Shown here: in pieces, positions 55,166 to 63,435 of the stretch
Position numbering within the stretch: the stretch's first letter is position 1
Layout of the letters: every line of letters starts with the position of its first letter
NCBI RefSeq assembly: GCF_030553305.1
Contig: NZ_JARRAH010000001.1
Coordinates: 1,674,001 to 1,738,000, forward strand
Length of the DNA: 64,000 bases
Reading direction: 5' to 3'
DNA from: Halomarina ordinaria
GTDB lineage: Archaea; Halobacteriota; Halobacteria; Halobacteriales; Haloarculaceae
The notes under the pieces: model-generated
What the model was told of the DNA's origin: nothing
Database searches by the model: none
What the model saw: only the letters and a program-made list of their open reading frames with translations
Translations under genes and position numbers: made by a program

Positions 55166-55357
55166 TCAACCTGCTGAATAGTCCGGCGCGACGAGCGCGA
55201 CGTAGAGGCCGACGCAGCCCCCGAGGGCGAACAGGAGGCCCGCCGCGAGCGCGTACGGTGAGACGGCGTAGAGCGCGACGAACGCGCCGGTCCCGAGCGC
55301 GAACAGCGAGGCCAGCGCCGCGACGGCGCGCAGCGCCGGGGAGAGCGGGTCGGACAT
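55166..55357 (-). CDS. Small two-helix membrane protein
   Basis: 63 residues from ATG 55357 (MSDPLSPALRAVAALASLFA). Two hydrophobic helices (about 7-33 and 35-57) and no soluble domain. The upstream extension is Arg-rich and unlikely to be translated. Family not recognised. It stands between the M32 and M20 genes, all on the minus strand. Confidence 0.7.
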   Translation of the reverse strand: MSDPLSPALRAVAALASLFALGTGAFVALYAVSPYALAAGLLFALGGCVGLYVALVAPDYSAG

Positions 55358-55400
55358 CGACCCCCACCACGGGGGGCGGGGGCGAGAACGCTTCGGTCGG

Positions 55401-56519
55401 TCAGCGCGACGCCGCCCGCTCCGTGATTCCCCGGTACGCCGCGTAACAGCGGTCGAGGACCGCGAGCGAGACGCTCTCACCGGCCGTGTGTGCCTCGCCC
55501 GGTTCGGCGGCCCCACAGACGACGCAGGCGGTGCCCGCCTGCGCGAGCCACCCGGCGTCGGTCGCGTGGGGCTTGGCGACGCGCTCGCCCGCGCCGTCTT
55601 GCACCGCGCGCACGGCGTCGAGGGCGGCCGCCGCGAACGCCTCGTCGGAGCAGGCCATCGGCGGGAGGTCCTGCTCGACGCGCCACTCGACGTCCTCGCT
55701 CGCGGCGGCGGCGAGGTCGGCGCGCTCCCCGGGGACGGTCCGCTCGTCTATCGTCACGGTACAGCGCTCGGGGACGACGTTCCACCCGCTCCCGCCCTCG
55801 ATTTCGGTGACGACGACGCTCCCCGCGAGGTCGGTCCCGAGGACCGTCGCGCTCGGCGCCGCCAGGTCGCGCACCACGTCGACGGCGTCGAGCGCGCGGT
55901 AGACCGCGTTCTCGCCGGCGTCCGGTTCGCTCGCGTGGGCGGCCGTCCCGTGCGCGACGAGCGTGCTCGCGCGCCGCCCCTTGTGCGCGACGGCGACGTC
56001 CGTCACGCCCGGCGAGGAGTAGCCCGTCGACCCCTCACCCACGACGGCGTAGTCGGGCGCGAAACCCCGGTCGATGGCCCGGCGGGCGCCGACGCCGCCG
56101 ACCTCCTCGCCGGCGAACGACGCGAGGGTACAGGGGGCGTCGGTGTCGCGGAACGCGCAGCACAGCGCGGCGAGCGACCCCTTCATGTCCGCGCTCCCGC
56201 GCCCGTGGAGGCGACCGTCGCACTCCTCGACGACGTAGTCGTCGCCGTCGACCTGCGCCTCGTCCGGCGCCACCACGTCGTGGTGGCCGACGAGCGCTAT
56301 TCCTCCCTCGACCGCCCACGGACTGTCGTGTTCGCACTCGTCACGGCGGGCGACGACGCCGGCGTCGGTGTGGGCGACCGTCGCGTCGGTGTGCTCGCGG
56401 AGCCACCGTGCGATGGCGTTGCCGGCGGCCGTCTCGTCGTCGTGGCTCGGGACGGCCACGAGGTCGCGGGCGAGCGCGCGAACGTCGGGCGTCTCGGGGA
56501 CGTCCGGAGTCGGCTCCAT
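55401..56519 (-). CDS. M20 family metallopeptidase/deacylase (DapE/ArgE-like)
   Basis: 372 residues from ATG 56519 (MEPTPDVPETPDVRALARDL). Metal ligands and catalytic residues: VGHHDVVAPDEA, GRGSADMKGSLAAL, FAGEEVGGVGAR (catalytic Glu) and GEGSTGYSSPG. The lid domain has VAHKGRRASTLVAHGTAAH. Acts on N-acyl or peptide bonds, perhaps in Lys/Arg metabolism. It is divergent from the PIN-ATPase gene, with 79 bases between them, so that gap must hold both promoters. Confidence 0.88.
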   Translation of the reverse strand: MEPTPDVPETPDVRALARDLVAVPSHDDETAAGNAIARWLREHTDATVAHTDAGVVARRDECEHDSPWAVEGGIALVGHHDVVAPDEAQVDGDDYVVEECDGRLHGRGSADMKGSLAALCCAFRDTDAPCTLASFAGEEVGGVGARRAIDRGFAPDYAVVGEGSTGYSSPGVTDVAVAHKGRRASTLVAHGTAAHASEPDAGENAVYRALDAVDVVRDLAAPSATVLGTDLAGSVVVTEIEGGSGWNVVPERCTVTIDERTVPGERADLAAAASEDVEWRVEQDLPPMACSDEAFAAAALDAVRAVQDGAGERVAKPHATDAGWLAQAGTACVVCGAAEPGEAHTAGESVSLAVLDRCYAAYRGITERAASR

Positions 56520-56598
56520 GGGTCGGAGGAGCGTCCGCCGGCGCGTAAGGCTTCGCGTGTTGAACACGCTTATACGGCGTGCCGGCGGACTCCTCCCC

Positions 56599-58470
56599 AT
56601 GAATGTCGTTCCGGACACGAGCGTGGTCGTCGACGGCCGCGTGTCCGAGCGGGTCGAGAGCGGCGCGTTCGCCGACGCCGCGATTTACGTCCCGGAGGCG
56701 GTGGTGAGCGAACTGGAGTCGCAGGCCAACAGCGACCGCGAGATCGGCTGGCAGGGCCTCCAGGAACTCCAGCGACTCACCGAGTTCGCCGACGAGGGAC
56801 GCATCCAGCTCGAATACGTCGGTCGGCGACCGAACGAGGAGGAGATACGCCGCGCGAGCGCGGGCGAGATAGACGCCATCATCCGCGACGTGGCGAGCGA
56901 GTACGACGCCACCTTCGTCACCAGCGACATCGTCCAGGGCGAGGTGGCGAAGGCGAAGGGACTCGACGTCGAGTACCTCGAACCGTACGACTCGGAGGTC
57001 GAGGAGCTCTCCATCCAGCCGTACTTCGACGAGGGGACGATGAGCGTCCACCTGAAGACGGGGATGGTGCCGATGGCCAAGCGCGGCACGGTCGGCGAGA
57101 TGCGCTACGAACCCATCGGCGAGACGGAACTGGACGACGAGACGATGCGCGAGTACGTCCACGACGTCACGAACGCCGCCTCCAGTTCCGACGAGGGCTT
57201 CACCGAACTCTCGGAACCGGGGATGCAGATCATCCAGTTCCGCAACTACCGCATCGCCATCGCCCAGCCGCCGTTCAGCGACGGGGTCGAGATAACCGCC
57301 GTCCGACCCATCGCCAAGACGACGATGGCCGACTACAGCTACGCCGAGGAGGTCGAAGAGCGCCTGCTCGACCGGCAGCGCGGCGTCCTCATCGCCGGCG
57401 CGCCCGGTGCCGGGAAGTCCACGTTCGCGCAGGCCGTCGCGGAGTTCCTCGCGGACGCCGACTACTCCGTGAAGACGATGGAGAAACCCCGCGACCTGCA
57501 GGTCGGCCCGGACATCACCCAGTACACCGAACTCGACGGGCAGATGGAGAAGACGGCCGACGCCCTGCTGATGGTCCGGCCCGACTACACCATCTACGAC
57601 GAGGTCCGGAAGACCAGCGACTTCCGCACCTTCTCGGACATGCGGCTGGCCGGGGTGGGGATGGTCGGCGTCGTCCACGCCACGCGCGCCATCGACGCCC
57701 TCCAGCGCCTCGTCGGCCGCGTCGAACTGGGCATGATTCCGCAGGTGGTCGACACCGTCGCCTACGTCGAGGCGGGCGACCTCACGACGGTCTACGACGT
57801 GAAGACGGAGGTGAAGGTGCCCGCCGGCCTGATGGAGGAGGACCTCGCCCGACCCGTCATCGTCGTCAGCGACCACGAGACCGGCACGCCGGAGTACGAG
57901 ATATACACCTTCAACCGGCAGGTCGTCACCGTCCCCATCGGCGAGGAGGGCGGCGAGCGCGAGACGGGCGTCGGCCGCATCGCCAAACAGGAGATAGAGC
58001 GCGAGATTCGCGCCGTCGCCCGCGGGCACGTCCAGGTCGAACTCCAGGGACAGAACCGCGCGGTCGTCTACGTCGAGGACGACGACATCTCCTACGTCAT
58101 CGGGAAGGGCGGCGGGCGCATCTCCCAGATAGAGGACGACCTCGGCATCAACATCGACGTGCGCACGCTCGACGAGCGCCCCCAGCGCAGCACCGGCGGG
58201 GGCGCTGGCGGCGGGAGCGCGAGTGCGAGCGGCGGGAGTCAGCGACAGCAGGGGGAGGTCGTCACCCCCGAGATAACCGCCCGGCACATCATCGTCCCCC
58301 TCGACGGGTACGCCGGCGAGACCGTCGAGGTCCGCGCCGGCGGGGAGTACCTCTTCACCGCGACGGTCTCGCGCGGCGGCGAGATTCAGGTCTCGCGGGG
58401 GAGCGCCATCGCCGAGGAGATGGAACGGGCCATCGACGACGGCAAGCAACTCACGGTCCTCGCGTCCTGA
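56599..58470 (+). CDS. PIN domain/PilT-type ATPase/KH domain protein
   Basis: 623 residues from ATG 56599. N-terminal PIN nuclease domain (1-140): D6 and D12 in PDTSVVVDG, EIDAIIRDV and VTSDIVQ supply the acidic cluster. Then a PilT/VirB11-like ATPase with Walker A AGAPGAGKSTFAQAVAEFL (about 268-285). The C-terminal part contains a KH-like loop YVIGKGGGRISQIEDD and a Gly/Ser-rich linker. The combination suggests an RNA- or DNA-processing ATPase. Known widely in archaea but with no settled function. Confidence 0.9.
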   Translation: MNVVPDTSVVVDGRVSERVESGAFADAAIYVPEAVVSELESQANSDREIGWQGLQELQRLTEFADEGRIQLEYVGRRPNEEEIRRASAGEIDAIIRDVASEYDATFVTSDIVQGEVAKAKGLDVEYLEPYDSEVEELSIQPYFDEGTMSVHLKTGMVPMAKRGTVGEMRYEPIGETELDDETMREYVHDVTNAASSSDEGFTELSEPGMQIIQFRNYRIAIAQPPFSDGVEITAVRPIAKTTMADYSYAEEVEERLLDRQRGVLIAGAPGAGKSTFAQAVAEFLADADYSVKTMEKPRDLQVGPDITQYTELDGQMEKTADALLMVRPDYTIYDEVRKTSDFRTFSDMRLAGVGMVGVVHATRAIDALQRLVGRVELGMIPQVVDTVAYVEAGDLTTVYDVKTEVKVPAGLMEEDLARPVIVVSDHETGTPEYEIYTFNRQVVTVPIGEEGGERETGVGRIAKQEIEREIRAVARGHVQVELQGQNRAVVYVEDDDISYVIGKGGGRISQIEDDLGINIDVRTLDERPQRSTGGGAGGGSASASGGSQRQQGEVVTPEITARHIIVPLDGYAGETVEVRAGGEYLFTATVSRGGEIQVSRGSAIAEEMERAIDDGKQLTVLAS

Positions 58471-58471
58471 C

Positions 58472-58897
58472 TCAGAACGACGAGGCGGGCCGCCCCGCGC
58501 GGTCGATGACGGCGTCGGAGATTTCGATGGGGCATTCGAGGCGTAACGCGAGCGCGATGGCGTCGCTCGGCCGGGCGTCGAACGAGAGGTCGCGGCGCTC
58601 GCCGTCGCGGTACTGTTCGGCGTCGATCTTCGCGTAGAACGTCGCGTCGGCGAGGTCGTCGATGCGGACGCGGTCGACGGCGCCGCCGAGTTCCATCACC
58701 ATCTCCACCAGCAGGTCGTGTGTGAGCGGTCGCTCGAAGCTCTCGCCGTCGATGGCGAGTTGCATCGACTGCGCCTGGTCGTCGCTGACGAAGATGGGGA
58801 CGACACGGTCGTCCGCGTCGAGGAGCACCACGGGCGTTCGATGACCGTCCTCGCTCACACTCACCCCCACTCCACGCACCGTGGCAGTCGTTGGCAT
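58472..58897 (-). CDS. Bifunctional nuclease-domain protein (DUF151)
   Basis: 141 residues from ATG 58897 (MPTTATVRGVGVSVSEDG). DUF151 signature LSFDARPSDAIALALRLEC near the C-terminus and PIFVSDDQAQSMQLAIDG. Family members have been linked to RNase/DNase activity. Convergent with the PIN-ATPase gene, one base between stops (TGA C TCA). Confidence 0.9.
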   Translation of the reverse strand: MPTTATVRGVGVSVSEDGHRTPVVLLDADDRVVPIFVSDDQAQSMQLAIDGESFERPLTHDLLVEMVMELGGAVDRVRIDDLADATFYAKIDAEQYRDGERRDLSFDARPSDAIALALRLECPIEISDAVIDRAGRPASSF

Positions 58898-58970
58898 GTC
58901 ATCCACTTCACGATGCTGGTATGAAAAGCTACCCTCACGGGGAACGTACAGTTCTCCCGAACGACCGGAC

Positions 58971-59264
58971 ATGAGCGAATCCACCTACACCGTGGCCGTG
59001 AAGCCCTCTGCACGTCGCCGGAGCGCCGCGGCGGGCCGGTGGGTGAACGACCGCGGTCCCCGCAGACGGTTCGAGACGAAGGCGCTCGCGCGCCAGTGGG
59101 CACGCGAACTGAGCACGCACAGCGTGACGCTCTGGGTACAGGACGCCGCGCCGAACGACCCCGCGCCGGTCGACGGCTACCTCGTCGCGCGTCGCGGTCC
59201 CTCCCGGGAGTCGACGACGGGAGGCGAGCAAGCGACGTTCCCACACAGCCACAACGGCTTTTGA
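58971..59264 (+). CDS. Small DUF2188-like protein
   Basis: 97 residues from ATG 58971 (MSESTYTVAVKPSARRRSAA). RWVNDRGPRRRFETKALARQ resembles the W-x-V...K-x-A pattern of the small DUF2188 proteins. The rest is polar with no helix or cluster that can be recognised. Low confidence in the family. Followed after 22 bases by the GYD gene. Confidence 0.65.
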   Translation: MSESTYTVAVKPSARRRSAAAGRWVNDRGPRRRFETKALARQWARELSTHSVTLWVQDAAPNDPAPVDGYLVARRGPSRESTTGGEQATFPHSHNGF

Positions 59265-59286
59265 CAGTGAGTTGTTACCGGTTCGC

Positions 59287-59571
59287 ATGGGCACGTACAT
59301 GGCGCTCGTCGACGTGCGCGACACGGTCCAGAACGTCCAGAAACTCGCCAGCGTCTGGGGCGACGTGCGAAACGAGATACACGACCTCGACGGCGAACTC
59401 CTGGACGCCTACGCCGTCCTCGGCGAGCACGACTACCTCGTGCTGTTCGAGGCGCCCAACCGCGAGCAGGCGCTCAAGATGTCGCTCGTCGTCGAGCGCC
59501 GGGGGCTCGACATGCAGACGATGGAGATAATCCCCGTCGAGCGCTTCGGGGAACTGGTCGAGGACTTCTGA
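59287..59571 (+). CDS. GYD domain protein
   Basis: 94 residues from ATG 59287 (MGTYMALVDVRDTVQNVQ). GYD proteins have a ferredoxin-like fold; here YAVLGEHDYLVLFEAPNRE gives the GxYD-type core (GEHDY). No catalytic motif recognised. Its stop TGA directly joins the stop of the convergent amidase gene as TGATCA (59569-59574). Confidence 0.8.
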   Translation: MGTYMALVDVRDTVQNVQKLASVWGDVRNEIHDLDGELLDAYAVLGEHDYLVLFEAPNREQALKMSLVVERRGLDMQTMEIIPVERFGELVEDF

Positions 59572-61023
59572 TCACCGCCCGGGTCGCCGGTCGTGCCAGG
59601 GACGCTCGCGCTCGTAGGCGGCGCTGGCGGCGAGGAGCGTCGCCTCGGCGTGGCGCGGGCCGGCGAGTTGGAAGCCGACCGGGAGGCCGTCGTCGGTCCA
59701 GCCCGCCGGGAGCGAGGCGGCCGGGTGGCCGGTCATGTTGAACGCCTGCGTCAGGTACCAGCCGGTGTAGGGGTCGACCGACTCGCCGGCTATCGTCTCG
59801 GGGCCGAACTCGGTCTTCGGGAACGGCGGGACCGCGAGCGTCGGGCAGGCGAGCAGGTCGTACTCCGCGAACACCGCCTCGAACGCGTCGAAGACGGCCG
59901 TCCGAGCCGCGTTCGCGGCACACAGCGAGACGGCGTCGTGCTCGCGCCCGCGGCGGACCATCGGTGCGAGGACGCCGCTCAGTTCCTCCAGGTGGTCACC
60001 CAGGTCGACGCCGAAGGCCGCCTCCGAGTTCGCCACCAGGGCCGCCACCTTCGCCTGGAACATCGTGAGCGACCCGGCGCGAGCGTCGTCCCAGAGGGGT
60101 GCGAGGTCCGGGTCGGCTCGCTCGACGGTCGCACCCGCGTCCGCGAGCGCCGCGACGGCCTCGTCGACGAGCGTCTCGACGCGCTCGTCGACCGGGAAGA
60201 CGCCGTCGAGCGTCGGCGAGTAGGCGACGCGCAGGTCGTCGACCCCCTCGTCGAGCGCCGCGACGAACGACCCCTGGGGGGCAGGGACGGAGAAGGGGTC
60301 CGCGGTGTGGGGGCCGGCCGTCACGTCGAGGAAGCACGCCGCGTCCTCGACGGTGCGCGCGAGCGGCCCGGTGCAGGTGAACGGGAGGACGTCGGCGAGC
60401 GCGTCGGGGCGGGTGTGACGCGGGACGAGGCCGAACGTCGGCTTGAGACCGTAGAGGCCGCAGGCGCTCGCGGGGATGCGCACCGACCCGCCGGCGTCGG
60501 TGCCCTGCGCCAGCGGCACCAGCCCGTCGGCGACGGCCGCCGCCGACCCGCCGGAGGAGCCGCCGGCGGTGCGCTCGGGCCCGTACGGCGTCCCCGTCGG
60601 GCCGAACAGCGCGTTGTCCGTGGTGGCCACGTGACCGAACTCCGAGGTGTTGGTCTTCCCGAGGACGATGGCGCCCGCCGCCCGCAGGCGCTCGACCACC
60701 GGGTCGTCACGGTCGGGGACGTGTTCGGCGAGCGGCGCGGAGCCGTACGTCGTCCGCACCCCCGCGACCGGCGTGAGGTCCTTGATGCCGACGGGGACGC
60801 CGTGGAGCGGGCCGAGCGACTCGCCGCGCGCGGCGGCCCGGTCGGCCTCGGCGGCGGCCGCGCGCGCCGCCTCGGCGCGGGCGGTGACGAAAGCGGTGGT
60901 GCGGTCGTTGCGCGCGTCGATGGCGTCGAGACACGCCTCGACGAGCGTCGACGCCGAGAGGTCGCCCGACCGGAGGCGGCGGGCGAGCGTCGTCGCCGAC
61001 GAGAACGTCAGGTCCTCGGTCAT
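59572..61023 (-). CDS. Amidase (amidase signature family)
   Basis: 483 residues from ATG 61023. Ser-cisSer-Lys triad: K81 in VPVGIKDL, S157 in GGSSGGSAAAV, nucleophile S180 in TDAGGSVRIPAS. It hydrolyses amides; members include GatA, but no gatB/gatC lies near and the C-terminal part differs, so a general amidase is more likely. TATA-like minus-strand CGCTTTTGGTA about 27 bases upstream fits a leaderless start. Confidence 0.9.
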   Translation of the reverse strand: MTEDLTFSSATTLARRLRSGDLSASTLVEACLDAIDARNDRTTAFVTARAEAARAAAAEADRAAARGESLGPLHGVPVGIKDLTPVAGVRTTYGSAPLAEHVPDRDDPVVERLRAAGAIVLGKTNTSEFGHVATTDNALFGPTGTPYGPERTAGGSSGGSAAAVADGLVPLAQGTDAGGSVRIPASACGLYGLKPTFGLVPRHTRPDALADVLPFTCTGPLARTVEDAACFLDVTAGPHTADPFSVPAPQGSFVAALDEGVDDLRVAYSPTLDGVFPVDERVETLVDEAVAALADAGATVERADPDLAPLWDDARAGSLTMFQAKVAALVANSEAAFGVDLGDHLEELSGVLAPMVRRGREHDAVSLCAANAARTAVFDAFEAVFAEYDLLACPTLAVPPFPKTEFGPETIAGESVDPYTGWYLTQAFNMTGHPAASLPAGWTDDGLPVGFQLAGPRHAEATLLAASAAYERERPWHDRRPGR

Positions 61024-61110
61024 GCCTGCCCGTGTGCGCCACGGTACCAAAAGCGTACGCGATGGCGCGACGAACGGGGGGCTTTTGCCTCCCCGGCACC
61101 GACACGGTGT

Positions 61111-61350
61111 ATGCGCTACGGCGAGAACGGTATCTCACGAAAGCGGGCGGCGCTCGCCATCTCGCCCTTCCTCTTCCTGGGGCTGTTCAACGTCGTCCTC
61201 CTCCTCACGTGGGGGCTCGAACCCCTCTGGGCGTTCATGATCCTCCCGCCCATCCTCTTCGTCTCGGTCATCGGCTGGTTCGCCTTCCGCGGCGGCCTGG
61301 TCCAACCCGAGGGCCCCGACGGCGAAGACCCGGAACCGGACCGGGCCTGA
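61111..61350 (+). CDS. Small two-helix membrane protein
   Basis: 79 residues from ATG 61111 (MRYGENGISRKRAALAISPF). Helices at about 13-35 (FLFLGLFNVVLLLTWGL) and 41-58, then an acidic tail (EGPDGEDPEPDRA). No family recognised. TATA-like CTTTTGCC about 35 bases before the start. Convergent with the gene at 61355, four bases between stops. Confidence 0.72.
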   Translation: MRYGENGISRKRAALAISPFLFLGLFNVVLLLTWGLEPLWAFMILPPILFVSVIGWFAFRGGLVQPEGPDGEDPEPDRA

Positions 61351-61354
61351 ATCG

Positions 61355-61564
61355 TCAGTCCACGGTCTCGGTCCGTCGGAGTTCCACGCCCGACCAGAGG
61401 CTCACCCCCGCGAAGAGCGCCACGAGGGCGTAGAACGGGTCGAATCGGAGCGGGCCGGCGGCGACGACGTACTCCCCCGGCGCGACGAACACGAGCGTCA
61501 ACGCCACGCCGACAGCGCCCACGAGGACCATCTGCCACTCGTAGAACCGTCGCCAGCCGTCCAT
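61355..61564 (-). CDS. Small two-helix membrane protein
   Basis: 69 residues from ATG 61564 (MDGWRRFYEWQMVLVGAVGV). Helices at about 10-28 and 43-60 and a short charged tail. No family recognised; convergent with the other small membrane gene, hinting at a functional link but not proving it. Confidence 0.65.
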   Translation of the reverse strand: MDGWRRFYEWQMVLVGAVGVALTLVFVAPGEYVVAAGPLRFDPFYALVALFAGVSLWSGVELRRTETVD

Positions 61565-61641
61565 GCGCGAGGTTCAGTTGCCGTGTACCCAAAGATGTTC
61601 GGGCGTCTCGGAGACGCACCTCGTGAGACGTGAGTGCGGGA

Positions 61642-61829
61642 GAAACGCCTCGCTGGGGAGTGAGTTCGACAGAAGCGCCGAGGGTGAGATTTGAACCCCG
61701 GTCGCTCGCTCGCGCTCGCTCCCTGCTTCAAATCTCACGGGGCCGTTCCCCGGACTCGAGAATCGCTCGGCGATGAAACGCCTCGCTGGGGAGTGAGTTC
61801 GACAGAAGCGCCGAGGGTGAGATTTGAAC
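61642..61829. repeat. Perfect 55-bp direct repeat, one copy ending in the tRNA-Ser 3' end
   Basis: Copies at 61642-61696 and 61775-61829, 133 bases apart, are identical over 55 bases. The second includes the last 21 bases of tRNA-Ser (T arm and acceptor 3' strand). After the first copy the sequence reads back as an inverted repeat: GTGAGATTTGAA at 61684-61695 and TTCAAATCTCAC at 61727-61738, a perfect 12-base pair with a 31-base spacer. It looks like a duplicated att-like site or local duplication. Confidence 0.85.
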
Positions 61830-61893
61830 TCACGTGTCCGTGAGGACAGCAGATTTCGAATCTGCCGCCTTGGCCGGGCTAGGCTACCTCGGC
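61809..61893 (-). tRNA. tRNA-Ser (anticodon CGA)
   Basis: 85 bases with long variable arm (TGTCCTCACGGACAC), as for class II tRNA-Ser. Acceptor GCCGAGG/CCTCGGC, anticodon stem GCAGA/TCTGC with loop TTCGAAA (CGA, reads UCG), T loop TTCAAAT, discriminator G. No CCA encoded and no intron. Minus-strand TATA-like ACTAAACC at about 61914-61921. The 3' end is duplicated downstream (see repeat). Confidence 0.95.
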
Positions 61894-61985
61894 TCAGCAG
61901 CGACTACCCCCGCGGAGGTTTAGTCGGTTTCGGTTCGGGAGCACCGCGCCGACAGTCCTAAACGCACACGGGTCAGCGTTCCGAC

Positions 61986-62933
61986 ATGGACATCGACGAG
62001 GCACGCGACGCCTGCGACGCCGTCTCGGACGCCGTGCTGTCGGCGGTCATCGCCGACCGGTCGTTCCTCGACCACCTCCTGCTGGGCGTGCTGGCGCGCG
62101 GGCACGTCCTCATCGAGGACGTGCCGGGGACGGGCAAGACGCTGACCGCACGGTCGGTGGCGCGGGCGCTCGGCCTCTCGTTCTCTCGCGTGCAGTTCAC
62201 CCCCGACCTCCTCCCCTCGGACGTGACCGGCACGCACGTCTTCGACGAACGCGAGCGGGCGTTCGAGTTCCAGGAGGGACCCGTCTTCGCCAACGTCGTG
62301 CTGGCCGACGAGATAAATCGCGCGCCGCCGAAGACCCAGTCCGCCCTCCTCGAGGCGATGGAGGAACGGCAGGTGACCGTCGACGGCGAGACCCATCCCC
62401 TCCCGGACCCCTTCGTCGTCATCGCCACGCAGAACCCCGTCGAGCAGGAGGGCACCTTCCCCCTCCCCGAGGCGCAGGTCGACCGGTTCGTGGCGAAGAC
62501 GACGCTCGGCTACCCCGACACGGAGGGCGAGATAGAGCTCCTGCGCCGCCGTGCGGCCCGCGAGCGGCGCAGTCCCGACGTCGAACCCGTCCTCGACCCG
62601 GACGCCGTCCGGGCGCTCCGGCGCGTCCCCGAGACGGTGCGCGTCGAGGAGGACCTCTTCGCGTACATGGTCGCGCTGGCGCAGGCCACACGCGAGGACC
62701 GGCGGGTCCGCGTCGGCGTCTCGCCCCGGGGGACCCAGCGGCTGTTCGAGGCCGCCCGCGCGCACGCCGTCCTCGGCGGCCGGGCGTTCGTCACGCCGGA
62801 CGACGTCAAGCGGGTCGCCCGACCGGTCCTCGCGCACCGACTGGTGCTGACGCCGGACGCGCGCGTGGAGGACGTCGAGAAGTCGGCCGTCGTCGAGAGC
62901 GCGCTCGACTCGACGCCCGTCCCGACGGTCTAG
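61986..62933 (+). CDS. MoxR family AAA+ ATPase (second copy)
   Basis: 315 residues from ATG 61986. Walker A EDVPGTGKTLTARS and Walker B ADEINRAPPKTQSALLEAM are intact, with VVIATQNPVEQEG as sensor 1. A paralogue of the ATPase at 43243. Its gene is convergent with the two minus-strand genes that follow, one base between stops (TAG G TCA), so it does not share a transcript with them although they belong to the same functional type. Confidence 0.93.
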   Translation: MDIDEARDACDAVSDAVLSAVIADRSFLDHLLLGVLARGHVLIEDVPGTGKTLTARSVARALGLSFSRVQFTPDLLPSDVTGTHVFDERERAFEFQEGPVFANVVLADEINRAPPKTQSALLEAMEERQVTVDGETHPLPDPFVVIATQNPVEQEGTFPLPEAQVDRFVAKTTLGYPDTEGEIELLRRRAARERRSPDVEPVLDPDAVRALRRVPETVRVEEDLFAYMVALAQATREDRRVRVGVSPRGTQRLFEAARAHAVLGGRAFVTPDDVKRVARPVLAHRLVLTPDARVEDVEKSAVVESALDSTPVPTV

Positions 62934-62934
62934 G

Positions 62935-63435
62935 TCACGTCCGGAGCGCCGTCGCGAGGACGAGCGCCCCGGCGAGCATCGCCACGAGCGCGGCGAGCGG
63001 TCGCCCGCCCGCGGACGCCCGAAACGCGAGGTAGCCGACGGCCGCCGCGACGCTCACCAGCCCCGCGGTGGTGGCGACGTGGACCGCGAACGGCCGCCCG
63101 GTGGCCGCGGGACGCCCGAGCGTCGCGGCGAGGTCGGCCGCCTGGACCGCCGCGTCCCACGCGACGACGCTCGCGGCCACCGAGAGGAGGACGACGGGCG
63201 GCGGCGCGCCGGCGACGCCGGCGAGGGCCGCCCCGGCGAACAGCGCCCCCGCCCCGAACGTCGCCAGCGACTCGGTGGCGCGGAGCGCCCCCAGCGCGAG
63301 CAGGACGACGCCGGCGGCGACGCCCACGAGCGCGGCGGGGAGCGCGACCAGCGGGAGCGCGGCGAGCGCCGCGAGGGCCGTCACGACGGCGACGGTCGAC
63401 CCGGCGGGGCGACGCTCGAGGCTGAACCCGCTCAC
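62935..63435 (-). CDS. Polytopic membrane protein next to MoxR/DUF58 (DUF7519-like)
   Basis: 166 residues from GTG 63435 (MSGFSLERRPAGSTVAVVTA), which overlaps the stop of the upstream gene (GTGA). About five hydrophobic segments rich in Ala, Val and Leu. The family name is a guess from neighbourhood and memory. Possibly a membrane partner of the MoxR/DUF58 machine. Confidence 0.72.
   Translation of the reverse strand: MSGFSLERRPAGSTVAVVTALAALAALPLVALPAALVGVAAGVVLLALGALRATESLATFGAGALFAGAALAGVAGAPPPVVLLSVAASVVAWDAAVQAADLAATLGRPAATGRPFAVHVATTAGLVSVAAAVGYLAFRASAGGRPLAALVAMLAGALVLATALRT

Noticed and set aside
55488-58637. Long plus-strand open frame of over 1000 codons across the M20 and PIN-ATPase genes
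   Set aside because: Arg/Gly/His-rich shadow frame crossing two well-supported genes and their promoters; no domain is visible.
59572-61023. GatA subunit of the tRNA amidotransferase
   Set aside because: No gatB or gatC nearby and the C-terminal region does not show GatA features I could name; general amidase is safer.
61642-61740. Second tRNA gene beside tRNA-Ser
   Set aside because: Only the last 21 bases of the tRNA are duplicated and the flank forms an inverted repeat, not a cloverleaf.
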